A stretch of 37,446 bases of DNA from Actinomycetes bacterium (GCA_023431405.1 JAEYVZ010000076.1:1-37446), one strand, 5' to 3'. Counted from the stretch's first letter, positions 25,397-36,730 are shown. Notes: a model not told the origin generated them from the sequence alone. Translations and numbers: made by a program.

Positions 25397-26524
25397 ATGA
25401 CCACCACCGTGAAGGCCGCCGGCGCGGCCGAGTTCCTCGCCCTCATCCCCCGCATGCTCGGCTACACGCCGCGACGCAGCGTCGTGGTGGTGCCGATGGG
25501 ACGTGGCCGCAGCCTCGGCGGCATCCGCCTCGACCTCCCGCCGGGCGACGCGCCCCTCGACGGCTTCGCTGCGACGGTGATCGGCATGGTGTGCCGCATC
25601 AGTCGCTCAGACGGCCTGCTCGCGGCGGTGTACACCGACGAGAAGACCGAACAGTCGCTCCCCCACGTGCGTCTCGCGGCCGCCATCGAACGGGCGGCCG
25701 ATGCCAGCGGACTCGAACTCCTCGACGTCCTCGTCGTCGGACCCGACGGCTGGGGATCGCACGTGAGGCCGACGGCGAAGCGTCGACCGCTCTCCGAGTT
25801 GCAGACCTTCGACGACACACTCCCGCCACCCCGCACCGGCGATCAGACCGGCGGCACAGACCTGCCCGCGGCGGACTCCGACGATCTCGCGGCCACGCAG
25901 GCAGCGATGGGGGCACTCGAACATGGCCTTGCCGTGGTGTGCGGCCTTCCGGTGGCCCTCGATGACGACGACGGCGCTGCGTCCCGCCTCGACCCGGCAG
26001 CGCTGGAAGCGGCATGCGCGCTCGACGATCTGCCGGGCCTGTTCGAAGATGCGCTCACGTGGGACGAGCCGACTCTTCCGCCGCTGCGGGTCGCCACGCT
26101 CGCGTGGGTGCTGTCGCGGCCGTCGCTGCGCGACATCGCCCTGGTGCAGTGGGCGACCGACGCGTCGGGAGGGAACGATGCCATGCAGGCGCAGCTGCGC
26201 TGGGAGGACGGCGAGGACTACCCGCCCGACCTCGCTGCGGTCATGTGGGGTGAAGGTGCCCACCCCGACGCGCCCCGCCTGGAGACCGCCCTCCGCCTGG
26301 TGCGAGCGGTCGCCGCCCGCACGCCCCGACCACGACGATCCGGTGCCCTCGCGGTGGCCGCGTGGGTGTCATGGGCACTCGGCCGATCGACGCACGCCGA
26401 TGCCTATGCGCGTGCAGCGCTCGAGATCGAGCCCGACCACGGGTTGGCAGACATCGTCCGCTCGTTCGTCGCGTCTGCGCACCTTCCCGACTGGGCCTTC
26501 CGCCGTGGCGAGGAGGGAACGTGA
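25397..26524 (+). CDS. DUF4192-family protein
   Basis: A 375-aa soluble protein of the actinobacterial DUF4192 family, which has no established function. The N-terminal signature is AAEFLALIPRMLGYTPRRSV, followed by VVVVPMGRGRSLGGIRLDLP, then DGLLAAVYTDE and ELLDVLVVGPDGW. The C-terminal part carries a helical pair (SGALAVAAWVSWALGRSTHADAYA, then ALEIEPDHGLADIV) that looks like a TPR-type hairpin. A -10-like GATGCT (25385-25390) sits 6 nt before ATG 25397, consistent with a leaderless mRNA. It converges on lysS with only 11 nt between the stop codons. Confidence 0.85.
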   Translation: MTTTVKAAGAAEFLALIPRMLGYTPRRSVVVVPMGRGRSLGGIRLDLPPGDAPLDGFAATVIGMVCRISRSDGLLAAVYTDEKTEQSLPHVRLAAAIERAADASGLELLDVLVVGPDGWGSHVRPTAKRRPLSELQTFDDTLPPPRTGDQTGGTDLPAADSDDLAATQAAMGALEHGLAVVCGLPVALDDDDGAASRLDPAALEAACALDDLPGLFEDALTWDEPTLPPLRVATLAWVLSRPSLRDIALVQWATDASGGNDAMQAQLRWEDGEDYPPDLAAVMWGEGAHPDAPRLETALRLVRAVAARTPRPRRSGALAVAAWVSWALGRSTHADAYARAALEIEPDHGLADIVRSFVASAHLPDWAFRRGEEGT

Positions 26525-26535
26525 CCGACGCGACG

Positions 26536-28059
26536 CTACTTGACGAGCGGGAAGAGGATCGTCTCGCGGATGCCGAGCCCCGTGATGGCCATCATCAGCC
26601 GGTCGATCCCCATGCCCATGCCTCCCGTCGGCGGCATGCCGTGCTCGAGCGCGCGCAGGAACTCCTCATCTACGCGCATCGCCTCGTCATCGCCCCGGGC
26701 GGCGAGCTTGGCCTGCTCGACGAAGCGCTCTCGCTGGATGACGGGATCGATGAGCTCGGAGTACCCGGTCGCCAGCTCGAAGCCGCGCACGTACAGGTCC
26801 CACTTCTCGACGACGCCGTCGATCGTGCGGTGCTCGCGAACGAGAGGGCTGGTGTCCACCGGGAAGTCCATGACGAACGTCGGGCGCTCCAGCCCGCCCT
26901 TCACGAAGTGCTCCCAGAGCTCCTCGACGAACTTGCCGTGTGTCGCGATCTTCTCGGGCACCTCCACCCCGACCTCTGCGGCGAGCGAGCGCAGCTCGTC
27001 CATCGACGTCTGCGGTGTGATCGTGCGACCGGCGGCCTCCGACAGCGAGTCGTACATCGAGATGCGGTCCCAGCGGCCGCCCAGGTCGTACTCGGTGCCG
27101 TCGGCCCAGGTGACCGTGGTCGAGCCGGCCACGGCGACGGCCGCGTTCTGGATCAGCTCCTGAGTGAGGTCGGCGATGCCGTTGTAGTCGCTGTAGGCCT
27201 GGTAGGCCTCGAGCATCGCGAACTCGGGACTGTGCGTGGAGTCCGCGCCCTCATTCCGGAAGTTGCGGTTGATCTCGAACACCCGGTCGATGCCCCCGAC
27301 GACCGCACGCTTGAGGAAGAGCTCCGGGGCGATCCGCAGGAAGAGGTCGGCGTCGAAGGCGTTCGAGTGGGTCACGAACGGGCGCGCGGCGGCACCACCG
27401 TGCTGCACCTGCAGCATCGGGGTCTCGACCTCGAGGAACCCGTGCTGGGCGAACGTGTCGCGCAGGCTCGCGTTGACCTTGGCGCGCGCGACGACGGTCT
27501 CGCGCGCGAGATCCCGCACGATCAGGTCGAGGAAGCGGGAGCGCACGCGGCTCTCCTCGCTCAGCTCGGTGTAGAGATTCGGCAGCGGAAGAAGGGCCTT
27601 CGACGCGATCGTCCAGTCGGTGACCATGATCGACAGCTCGCCGCGACGGCTGGAGATCACCTGACCGGTAACCGAGACGTGGTCGCCGAGGTCGACGAGG
27701 TCCTTCCAGTCCTGGAGAGACTGCTCTCCCACCTCGGCGAGAGACACCATTGCTTGGATGCGGCTGCCGTCGCCCGCCTGGAGCGACGCGAAGCACAGCT
27801 TGCCCGTGTTGCGGCTGAAAACGACACGACCGGCCACCGCCGCCACGACACCGGTCTCATCGCCCGCCTGGAGGTCGGCGAAGCGCTCACGCAGTGCCGG
27901 GATCGTGTCGGTGACGGGCACCGCCACCGGGTAGGCACCGCCTGCCGCACTCTCCCGCGTCGAGATCAGGCGCTCGCGCTTGGCCAGTCGGACCGCCTTC
28001 TGCTCGAACACGTCGTCGGCGGCGTCTCCGGGCTCAGCGGGCACGGGCGCATCAGTCAT
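26536..28059 (-). CDS. lysS: Lysyl-tRNA synthetase (class II)
   Basis: A 507-aa enzyme charging tRNA-Lys with lysine. The N-terminal OB-fold anticodon-binding domain (VAAVAGRVVFSRNTGKLCFA) is followed by the class II core: motif 1 region (RSRFLDLIVRD, FLEVETPML), motif 2 (FRNEGADSTHSPEFAMLEAY) and motif 3 (GMGMGIDRLMM). Its length is that of standard bacterial LysS, with a 25-aa Ala/Asp-rich N-terminal extension. AGGAG 6 nt before ATG 28059 and a -10 TAGACT (28092-28087) define the start and promoter. In many actinobacteria panC or panD genes lie just upstream; none is seen here. Confidence 0.97.
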   Translation of the reverse strand: MTDAPVPAEPGDAADDVFEQKAVRLAKRERLISTRESAAGGAYPVAVPVTDTIPALRERFADLQAGDETGVVAAVAGRVVFSRNTGKLCFASLQAGDGSRIQAMVSLAEVGEQSLQDWKDLVDLGDHVSVTGQVISSRRGELSIMVTDWTIASKALLPLPNLYTELSEESRVRSRFLDLIVRDLARETVVARAKVNASLRDTFAQHGFLEVETPMLQVQHGGAAARPFVTHSNAFDADLFLRIAPELFLKRAVVGGIDRVFEINRNFRNEGADSTHSPEFAMLEAYQAYSDYNGIADLTQELIQNAAVAVAGSTTVTWADGTEYDLGGRWDRISMYDSLSEAAGRTITPQTSMDELRSLAAEVGVEVPEKIATHGKFVEELWEHFVKGGLERPTFVMDFPVDTSPLVREHRTIDGVVEKWDLYVRGFELATGYSELIDPVIQRERFVEQAKLAARGDDEAMRVDEEFLRALEHGMPPTGGMGMGIDRLMMAITGLGIRETILFPLVK

Positions 28060-28086
28060 CTCAGGCTCCTCGGAAGTCGACCATCA

Positions 28087-28138
28087 AGTCTATCGGCGCG
28101 GCCTGTGGCCTCCCTGCGCACCATCGTCGCCTCCCTGC
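28087..28138 (-). promoter_or_regulatory. lysS promoter region with two GCCTCCCTGC repeats
   Basis: The -10 TAGACT of lysS is at 28092-28087, giving a leader of about 20 nt. Directly upstream the 10-mer GCCTCCCTGC occurs at 28108-28117 and 28129-28138, 21 bp apart, two helical turns, which would put both copies on one DNA face around the -35 region. The rest of 28060-28218 holds no gene. Confidence 0.4.
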
Positions 28139-28218
28139 ACATGGCCGCGAACCGCCTGCTCTTCCCCGTGCAGCGACGCACCCGGCCCGGCGCGCGCGAG
28201 GCGCGGAGGGCGGTACGT

Positions 28219-28902
28219 TCAGTCGGCCGGCTCGTCGAGGCGCTGCAGCGCTCGATCGATGGTGGAGTGCACGAGCGTCGACAGGTAGCGACCCGGATCC
28301 TCGACTCCGGCCGTCTCCAGCAGCGCCGACGACTGGCGCAGCAGCGACGCCGAGAACTCGGTCGCCGTGGCCACGGCCTCGCCGTACGCGGCGCGGCGCG
28401 ACTCATCGACGACGACGGGCTCACAGCCGAGCTCGACGGCGAGTGCCTGTCCGATCGGAAGCACGGGAGCCGGAGCCGTGACCGCCGCGTATGCCTCGCG
28501 GAGTTGCCGCAGATCGATCGAGGTCCCCGTGAACGCGATGGCGGGGTGCACCGCGAGCGGGATCGCACCGCGCGAGGTGGCGGGGGCGAGCACGTCGATG
28601 CCATAGGCCGGATCGGTGTGCAGCACGAGCTGACCGACCTGCCAGGCCCCGAGCTCGGCGAGCCCCGAGACCAGACCCGGCAGCTCCTCATGCGGAACCG
28701 CGATCACGACCAGTTCGCTTCGCCGCACCACCTCATCGGCGGGGAGCACGGGGACCCCCGGAAGCACCGCCTCGACGCGATCGGGATCGGAGCCAGCGGT
28801 GATGCCCGTCACCGCGTGACCGGCGCCGGCGAGTGCGGCAGCAATGACCGGACCGACCCTCCCCGCCCCGATCACCCCCACGCCCAGGCGGCCGCTGCGC
28901 AT
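28219..28902 (-). CDS. Rossmann-like / DUF2520 protein
   Basis: A 227-aa protein. The N-terminal half is a NAD(P)-binding fold with VGVIGAGRVGPVIAAALAGAG (about 6-26), followed by ELVVIAVPHEEL. The C-terminal half is the helical DUF2520 domain (HPAIAFTG, then AAYGEAVATATEFSASLL). It looks like a small 6-phosphogluconate- or ketopantoate-reductase-type dehydrogenase, but no substrate is known. In actinobacteria it often precedes pantothenate genes; none is visible here. ATG 28902 overlaps the upstream PH-domain stop as TGATG, so it is the last gene of the coupled folate-PH block. The longer frame to 29001 is an artefact of the overlap. Confidence 0.85.
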   Translation of the reverse strand: MRSGRLGVGVIGAGRVGPVIAAALAGAGHAVTGITAGSDPDRVEAVLPGVPVLPADEVVRRSELVVIAVPHEELPGLVSGLAELGAWQVGQLVLHTDPAYGIDVLAPATSRGAIPLAVHPAIAFTGTSIDLRQLREAYAAVTAPAPVLPIGQALAVELGCEPVVVDESRRAAYGEAVATATEFSASLLRQSSALLETAGVEDPGRYLSTLVHSTIDRALQRLDEPAD

Positions 28903-30548
28903 CACCCGCGCTCCGGTGCGGGCAGATCGCTCACTCCCGCGGCGATCACCCCGTCGTCCGCCGTGGGGTCTGATGACACCACTTCGGCCTCTTCGCTCCA
29001 CCGATGGGAACGGTCGCGCGACGCGGCGGCGACCACCGCCTCAGCACCATCGAGCCACACGCCCACCGCAGCATCACGGTCGAGGATGCCGAGCGCCCCC
29101 GACACCGGACCGAGCACGGTGTGGCCCGTGATGTTCGCCACGCGCATCGCCCGGTCGACCGGCCCCTGCGAGACACGGAGAGACTGGAGTCGTGCAAGAG
29201 GCAGCACCACGAGGGCCCGGCGCAGCGCACCAGACCGCAGCAGCAGCGCCTCAGCCGTCAGCAGGAAGCCGTTCCGCCGCCAGGAGAGCGGACGGAGCCA
29301 ACGCGCGCGGCGGGGAGTGGTCGTGTACGCATCGCCCTGCGCCGGACGGGTGAGACCGCCCGAAAGCACCGACTGCCACTCATCGAGGCTGAGCACAGGA
29401 AGAAGCAGCGGCAGCACACGTTCCAGGTCGGCGCGGGTGCCCACGGGGAGCACGTCGGCGAACTGCTGTGCCGCCGAATCACTCGCCGCCCGACCCGAGA
29501 GCCGGTTGACCCGGATACGCCACCAGCCGAAGCGCCGCCACAAGACCGGCTGGGCGATCTCGATCGCGTGCACGCGCCCCGGCGGAAGGATCTCGGTCAC
29601 CGTCGTGAAGAGGCCGAAAGTGATTCGCACGCCTGCCTGCGTCGGAGCGATCGAGTACCGCAGCGTGCGAGTGATCTGCCGGAACCAGTACGCGCCGAAC
29701 GCGATCATCGTGGGGATGATCGAGAACAGCACCCAGGGCGTCCCGATGATCGACCCCACCACCACGGCGACCAGCAGGAGGACGAGTGCGATGGTCGACC
29801 CCGAAAGCAGGTGCGAGGCGACGAGCCGGCCCGGCGGGATGTGGACGACCGATTCCGGTTCCTCCACCGGTCCCTCGGCGCCCTCGATGATCCCGGTGAT
29901 GCCGGCGCTCACGACGCCCACGACGCGGGCCCGCGGCGACGCGGGGTCAGCCGCGCGGGCATCCCCCAGACGCCGACCAGACGCAAGACGGAGGATGTCC
30001 CCGCGCACGGCTTCCGCATTCGCGGTCGAGAGGTACTCGAGCTTCACGTTGGCATCGAGACCAGCTCCCACCACCTCCAGCTTCGCCATCCCGAGCAGCC
30101 GGGCGACCATCGGACGCGTGAGGTTCACACCCTGCACACGATCGAGCGGGGCACGGCGGTGCGTACGGAACAGCACACCGCTTCGCACCTCCACGTCGTC
30201 GCCCGTGATGCGGAAGGTGTGGAAGCGCCACGACAACCAGAACACCCCCAACAGCACCAGCAGCACGCCGAGCACCGCCGAGGCCGCAAGGAGGAGAAGG
30301 TCGTTCGCCAGGATGAAGTCGATCGGGTCGCTGTACTCCCCGTACTCGAACTCCTCGTCGATCACTGGCACGAACACGGCGATCAACCGGTCGCGGAAGT
30401 TCGCGACGATCACACCGATCAAGACGACCAGGAACAACCCGCCGCGCATCAAAGGCGTCAAGGGATGCAGGCGATGCCACTCGCCATCGCTCAAGTGCGA
30501 ACGCACCTCGGCGGAGGGCACAGCGGCCGCAGACGACGTGTCGGTCAC
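28902..30548 (-). CDS. Membrane protein with three bacterial PH domains (YdbT-like)
   Basis: 548 aa. A cytoplasmic N-terminus leads to helices near GGLFLVVLIGVIVANF and LLLLAASAVLGVLLVLLGVFWL, then a first bPH_2 domain (FRITGDDVEVRSGVLFRTHRR). A second membrane pair (ALVLLLVAVVVGSIIG, WVLFSIIPTMIAFGAYWF) is followed by the second PH domain (LRYSIAPTQAGVRITFGLFT) and a third near FLLTAEALLLRSGALRRALV. This three-PH arrangement is that of the YdbT family, which works with YdbS and is linked to envelope stress in Bacillus. It overlaps YdbS by ATGA and DUF2520 by TGATG. The molecular role is unknown. Confidence 0.88.
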   Translation of the reverse strand: MTDTSSAAAVPSAEVRSHLSDGEWHRLHPLTPLMRGGLFLVVLIGVIVANFRDRLIAVFVPVIDEEFEYGEYSDPIDFILANDLLLLAASAVLGVLLVLLGVFWLSWRFHTFRITGDDVEVRSGVLFRTHRRAPLDRVQGVNLTRPMVARLLGMAKLEVVGAGLDANVKLEYLSTANAEAVRGDILRLASGRRLGDARAADPASPRARVVGVVSAGITGIIEGAEGPVEEPESVVHIPPGRLVASHLLSGSTIALVLLLVAVVVGSIIGTPWVLFSIIPTMIAFGAYWFRQITRTLRYSIAPTQAGVRITFGLFTTVTEILPPGRVHAIEIAQPVLWRRFGWWRIRVNRLSGRAASDSAAQQFADVLPVGTRADLERVLPLLLPVLSLDEWQSVLSGGLTRPAQGDAYTTTPRRARWLRPLSWRRNGFLLTAEALLLRSGALRRALVVLPLARLQSLRVSQGPVDRAMRVANITGHTVLGPVSGALGILDRDAAVGVWLDGAEAVVAAASRDRSHRWSEEAEVVSSDPTADDGVIAAGVSDLPAPERG

Positions 30549-31267
30549 AGGCCGGTCCGACGGGTCTCGGCGACATCGATCAGCGTGTCACGCAGGCGCT
30601 CCGCCGCAGCCTGCGAAAGCCCCGGGATGGTCACCCCGGTGGCCGCTGCGGCTGTGACGAGCTTCAACTGCGCGATGCCGAACCCACGGTCGAGCGGGCC
30701 ATGCGTGATGTCGACGAGCTGCATGCGCCCATACGGCACCGCCACCATCCGCTGCCACAGGATGCCGCGACGGAATACGAGATCATCCGCCCGCAACTGA
30801 TACCCGATCGAGCGGGCCTGGCGAGGGATGACCACAAGCGTCGCGATCGTCACAGCCGCGCCGATCCCCGCCGGGAGCAGCACCCATTTCACGTCCATCG
30901 CGAACCACAGCACCAGCGCCGCCACCACGATCAGGGCAAGCACCGCCCCGTTCGTGATGAGCTGCACGACCAGATACTTCGGAGAGATCTGATGCCACGT
31001 GCCATCACCCAACGGCAGCCGGTTCTCGCTGCGCGGCTCCACGATCCGCCCGTACGTGCCTGCGTCGAGCACCGCGTCCTCACCGCGCGGGGCATGCGCG
31101 CGTGCCGATTCCTCAGCCACGCCGGGCACAGCCAGCGACGCCGGCGCCGCGACGTCGGCGGTCACGCCCGTCGCCTCAGGCTCGCCGGGAGCAGCCACCG
31201 GCACAGCCTCACCGGTCGTGGGAGAGCCCGAAGCCGGGGTCGGGTGTTCCGGGCTGTTCGTCATCAT
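30545..31267 (-). CDS. Membrane protein with one bacterial PH domain (YdbS-like)
   Basis: 240 aa. An unusually long Pro/Ala/Glu-rich N-terminus (about 75 residues) is followed by WHQISPKYLVVQLITNGAVL, two membrane helices (VVAALVLWFAMDV; WVLLPAGIGAAVTIATLVVI) and a PH domain (IGYQLRADDLVFRRGILWQR, continuing MVAVPYGRMQLVDI). It pairs with the adjacent YdbT protein as in other Gram-positive bacteria. Two consecutive ATGs exist (31267, 31264); the second has better spacing to GGAAGG. Its first 59 nt overlap the end of the DUF3180 gene, a long overlap compared with the 1-4 nt ones elsewhere in the block. Confidence 0.87.
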   Translation of the reverse strand: MMTNSPEHPTPASGSPTTGEAVPVAAPGEPEATGVTADVAAPASLAVPGVAEESARAHAPRGEDAVLDAGTYGRIVEPRSENRLPLGDGTWHQISPKYLVVQLITNGAVLALIVVAALVLWFAMDVKWVLLPAGIGAAVTIATLVVIPRQARSIGYQLRADDLVFRRGILWQRMVAVPYGRMQLVDITHGPLDRGFGIAQLKLVTAAAATGVTIPGLSQAAAERLRDTLIDVAETRRTGL

Positions 31268-31703
31268 CGTCCTTCCGAATCGTGCACAGGTGCTCCGCCA
31301 CCAGAGCGGCGATCACCAGGACGATGGCCCCGGCCGCCGCGGCGAGCACCGCACTCACAGAGCCTAACGAGGGACTCACGGGACGCGAGACGAGAAACAG
31401 CGTGAGCCCGAGCCCCACCCCCGCGACGAACGCGCCCACCATGCTCGACGCGCGCGCCAGCATCGCGACCCGCACCGCACGGAAGGGATCCACCCGCCGC
31501 TGCGTCGACCCCGTCGTCGCGCGTCGGATCGGCACCGCGAGGGCCACCGTGATCGCCCCCAGCAGAACAAGCAGCACCGGCAGCATGAGAGACGGAGTGA
31601 AAGTCGGCTGGCCCATCGCCGTCAGCACTTGGTCGATCAGAAAACCAACCACCACCCCGACCACAGCGGCGATCAGCAGCACCAGAGCGCTCGTGCGCTT
31701 CAC
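31209..31703 (-). CDS. DUF3180 membrane protein
   Basis: A 164-aa protein with four hydrophobic helices (LVLLIAAVVGVVVGFLI; LMLPVLLVLLGAITVALAV; SMVGAFVAGVGLGLTLFLV; VSAVLAAAAGAIVLVIAALV) and a short acidic tail (KDDDDEQPG). It is an actinobacterial family that almost always follows folK; its function is not established. The start overlaps the folK stop as ATGA, and its end overlaps the YdbS gene by 59 nt. Its place at the junction of cytosolic folate enzymes and membrane PH proteins is the only clue to a role. Confidence 0.9.
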   Translation of the reverse strand: MKRTSALVLLIAAVVGVVVGFLIDQVLTAMGQPTFTPSLMLPVLLVLLGAITVALAVPIRRATTGSTQRRVDPFRAVRVAMLARASSMVGAFVAGVGLGLTLFLVSRPVSPSLGSVSAVLAAAAGAIVLVIAALVAEHLCTIRKDDDDEQPGTPDPGFGLSHDR

Positions 31704-32254
31704 CGGTCGCCCCCGTCGCGTTGCAACGCACCCAACAGGTCAGCCACCCGGCCGGCCCCCGGCAGCACGGCATCCGGATCGACGCTCAGCCACGGGCCGA
31801 GCACGAAGTCGCGCTCCGCCGCACGAGGATGCGGCAGCGTGAGCGACGGCGAATCCGACGCCACGTCGCCGTAGGCGATCAGATCGAGATCGAGAGTGCG
31901 GTCCTGCCACCGCGGCTGGTCGGCTGTCCTCCGTGGCCGTCCGTGCCGTTCCTCGATCGCATGAAGATAGTCGAGCAGCACCGTCGGAGCCAGCCGCGTC
32001 GAAAGGAGCACCACCGAGTTCAGATACGACGGCGCCGAAGGGTCCGGCCCCGACTGCGTGAGCGCCACCGACTCGATCGCATCAGCAACCGCCGTCACCT
32101 CCGTCAGCGGCAGACGCGCAAGCTCCGCCACCGCCTCCGAGAGGGTCTTCCCGCGATCTCCGAGATTGGCACCCAGCGCGACCACCGCGCGCGTCGACGC
32201 ATGATCCCGGCCCGGCATCTCGCCCTGGTAGCCCTGCGCCAGATCCCTGCTCAT
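31700..32254 (-). CDS. folK: 2-amino-4-hydroxy-6-hydroxymethyldihydropteridine pyrophosphokinase
   Basis: A 184-aa enzyme that transfers pyrophosphate from ATP to 6-hydroxymethyl-7,8-dihydropterin, the step before FolP. Conserved elements: ALGANLGDRGKTL, SPSYLN-type SAPSYLNSVV, the signature RTLDLDLIAYGD that binds magnesium and pterin, and LPHPRAAERDFVLGPW. An N-terminal extension of about 22 residues precedes the core. It begins at an ATGA overlap with the folB stop and ends in an ATGA overlap with DUF3180. Confidence 0.96.
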   Translation of the reverse strand: MSRDLAQGYQGEMPGRDHASTRAVVALGANLGDRGKTLSEAVAELARLPLTEVTAVADAIESVALTQSGPDPSAPSYLNSVVLLSTRLAPTVLLDYLHAIEERHGRPRRTADQPRWQDRTLDLDLIAYGDVASDSPSLTLPHPRAAERDFVLGPWLSVDPDAVLPGAGRVADLLGALQRDGGDR

Positions 32255-32622
32255 TCAGCATCCCCCCGCCGACGACGCAACGTCACCGACACATCACCGA
32301 ACGGCACCGTGATCGGCGCCTGCGGCTTGTGCACCGTCACAGCCGCGGCATCCACGATCCGGTACGACAGCGCCACGTCGACGATCCGCTGCGCGAGCGT
32401 CTCCAGCAGGTCCACCGGCTCCCCCGCCAGCACCGCCGCGACCCGCTCCGCGAGCTCCCCGTAATGCACCGTATCGGCCACATCGTCGCTCGCCGCCGCC
32501 GCACGCAGCGACAGGCTCAGCACGACATCCGCCACGAACTCCTGCCCCTCGCGACGCTCATGGTCGTACACCCCGTGGAACCCCACGGCACGGATGCCGG
32601 TCAGCACGATCTCATCGGCCAT
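32251..32622 (-). CDS. folB: Dihydroneopterin aldolase
   Basis: A 123-aa enzyme cleaving 7,8-dihydroneopterin to 6-hydroxymethyl-dihydropterin and glycolaldehyde. The family pattern is clear: GIRAVGFHGVYDHERREGQE with the substrate-binding Tyr and Glu, DTVHYGELAERV, LLETLAQRI and VTVHKPQAPI carrying the catalytic Lys. ATG 32622 is supported by GGGAGGG 6 nt upstream and overlaps the folP stop (TGATG); the frame open to 32646 is not used. It is cytosolic, in the folate operon. Confidence 0.95.
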   Translation of the reverse strand: MADEIVLTGIRAVGFHGVYDHERREGQEFVADVVLSLSLRAAAASDDVADTVHYGELAERVAAVLAGEPVDLLETLAQRIVDVALSYRIVDAAAVTVHKPQAPITVPFGDVSVTLRRRRGDAE

Positions 32623-33422
32623 CAGCGACCCTCCCATCGGCCCCACACGCTCAGCGCGTCACGCGTGGCAGCGACATCGTGCACCCGCACGGCCCACGCA
32701 CCCGCCTGGGCGGCCAGCACGCTCGTCACCGCCGTCGCCAGGTCGCGGCGCTGCTCCCCGGGCTCCGCGTCGCCGGCGAGAGCATCCAGGAGGAACCTCT
32801 TGCGGCTGGTGCCGACGAGAACGCGGGAGCCGATCGCCACCACGCGGTCGAGGTCCCGCAGAACCTCCCAGTTCTGCTCGCCGCGCTTGCCGAAGCCGAT
32901 CCCCGGGTCGAGGATGATCCGGTCGGGCGAGATGCCGGCGGCCACCGCCGCCCGTCGGCGTTCCTCCAGCTCCGCCACGACCTCTCTCACGACATCGACG
33001 TAATCCGAGCGCGCGTACATCTCCGACGACGGGCCCCGCCAATGCTGCAGCACCACGTCGGCCTCCGAATCGGCGACAGCGGCCAGCATCGCGGGGTCGG
33101 CGAGACCGCCCGACACATCGTTCACGATGCGGGCACCCGCCGCGACGGCAGCAGCGGCCGTCGCCGCGTTCATCGTGTCGATGCTGACAGCGATACCCTC
33201 CGACGCCAGCGTCGAGACCACCGGCAGCACCCGATCGAGCTCTTCTGCGGGCGACACGCGCTCCGCACCCGGCCGCGTCGACTCACCCCCCACATCGATG
33301 AGGTCCGCCCCCGCGGCATGCAGCGCCCGGCCATGGGCGATCGCGGTATCGGATGAGAAATGGCGTCCGCCGTCGCTGAACGAGTCGGGGGTGACGTTGA
33401 CGATGCCCATGATGAGGGTCAC
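32622..33422 (-). CDS. folP: Dihydropteroate synthase
   Basis: A 266-aa TIM-barrel enzyme joining the pterin pyrophosphate to p-aminobenzoate; it is the sulfonamide target. The signatures GIVNVTPDSFSDGG (about 6-19, near the very N-terminus) and DVGGESTRPGA (pterin loop) are intact, as are INDVSGG-like RIVNDVSGG and ILDPGIGFGK. The start is GTG 33422, formed by a GTGA overlap with the folE stop; translation is thus coupled to folE. The upstream frame to 33548 is an antisense-like extension with no domain. Confidence 0.96.
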   Translation of the reverse strand: MTLIMGIVNVTPDSFSDGGRHFSSDTAIAHGRALHAAGADLIDVGGESTRPGAERVSPAEELDRVLPVVSTLASEGIAVSIDTMNAATAAAAVAAGARIVNDVSGGLADPAMLAAVADSEADVVLQHWRGPSSEMYARSDYVDVVREVVAELEERRRAAVAAGISPDRIILDPGIGFGKRGEQNWEVLRDLDRVVAIGSRVLVGTSRKRFLLDALAGDAEPGEQRRDLATAVTSVLAAQAGAWAVRVHDVAATRDALSVWGRWEGR

Positions 33423-34012
33423 GACGCACCGTGCCCCGTCAGCAGGAGCATGAGCTCCGCCCGCGCGTACGGCTCGGTGAACTCGCCCCGCGCGGCGACC
33501 GTGACGGTCGAGGCGTCCGGCTGGCGGCCGCCTCGCATCGTGACGCACTCGTGCGTCGCGTCGAGCACGACGAGCACACCCCGCGTATCGAGAGAACCGT
33601 CGATCGCATCCGCGATCTGCTCACCCAGCCGCTCCTGCACCTGCGGACGCGCGGCGAGCACATCGACCACCCGCGGCAGCGCTCCGAGCCCGACGACCTG
33701 CTCACCCGGGAGGTACGCGATGTGCGCGTGGCCCGCGAACGGCAGCAGGTGATGTTCGCAGACGGAGCGGAAGCGGATGTCACGCAGCATGACGGCACCG
33801 GACGGCAGCGTGTCGGGGGCGGGGCCGCGCGTGACCGAGATGGTGTGCGCGAGGGGAGCAGTGGCATCCGCGCCCACCCCGGAGAAGAACTCGGCGTACG
33901 CGTCGGCGACCCGTTGCGGAGTCATGCGCAGGCCGGGACGATCGGGGTCTTCTCCGATCGCCTCGAGCAGTTCGCGCACCAGGACGGCGACGCGTTCACG
34001 GTCGACGGCCAC
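33419..34012 (-). CDS. folE: GTP cyclohydrolase I
   Basis: A 197-aa enzyme opening GTP to dihydroneopterin triphosphate, the first step of folate synthesis. Zinc ligands Cys85 and His88 (SVCEHH) and Cys155 (HECVTMRG) are present, so it is the zinc-dependent FolE1 type. DRPGLRMTPQRVADAY and LPSGAV are also conserved. It starts at GTG 34012, 9 nt after the ftsH stop, and ends in a GTGA overlap with folP. Expression therefore depends on the ftsH transcript or a promoter inside ftsH. Confidence 0.96.
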   Translation of the reverse strand: MAVDRERVAVLVRELLEAIGEDPDRPGLRMTPQRVADAYAEFFSGVGADATAPLAHTISVTRGPAPDTLPSGAVMLRDIRFRSVCEHHLLPFAGHAHIAYLPGEQVVGLGALPRVVDVLAARPQVQERLGEQIADAIDGSLDTRGVLVVLDATHECVTMRGGRQPDASTVTVAARGEFTEPYARAELMLLLTGHGAS

Positions 34013-34021
34013 GTCCCGAGC

Positions 34022-36031
<2,010 letters not shown>

Positions 36032-36138
36032 GGTGCGCTCAGGCTATCGCGCGCGACTATGCGCGCACTGTGCATTCGCCCACGGCGTACCGAGCATCGG
36101 CGGTCTCCGCACCGGTCGCGGAAGACGACGGCGCGGGA

Positions 36139-36690
<552 letters not shown>

Positions 36691-36730
36691 GAGTCGAGTC
36701 TATGCGCGCCGAACGCCCTGCCCGAACGGG

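Noticed and set aside
26362..30657. 1431-codon plus-strand frame opposite lysS and the PH-domain genes
   Set aside because: It is antisense to well-supported genes, has Arg/His/Asp-rich shadow composition and no domain; typical of high-GC DNA.
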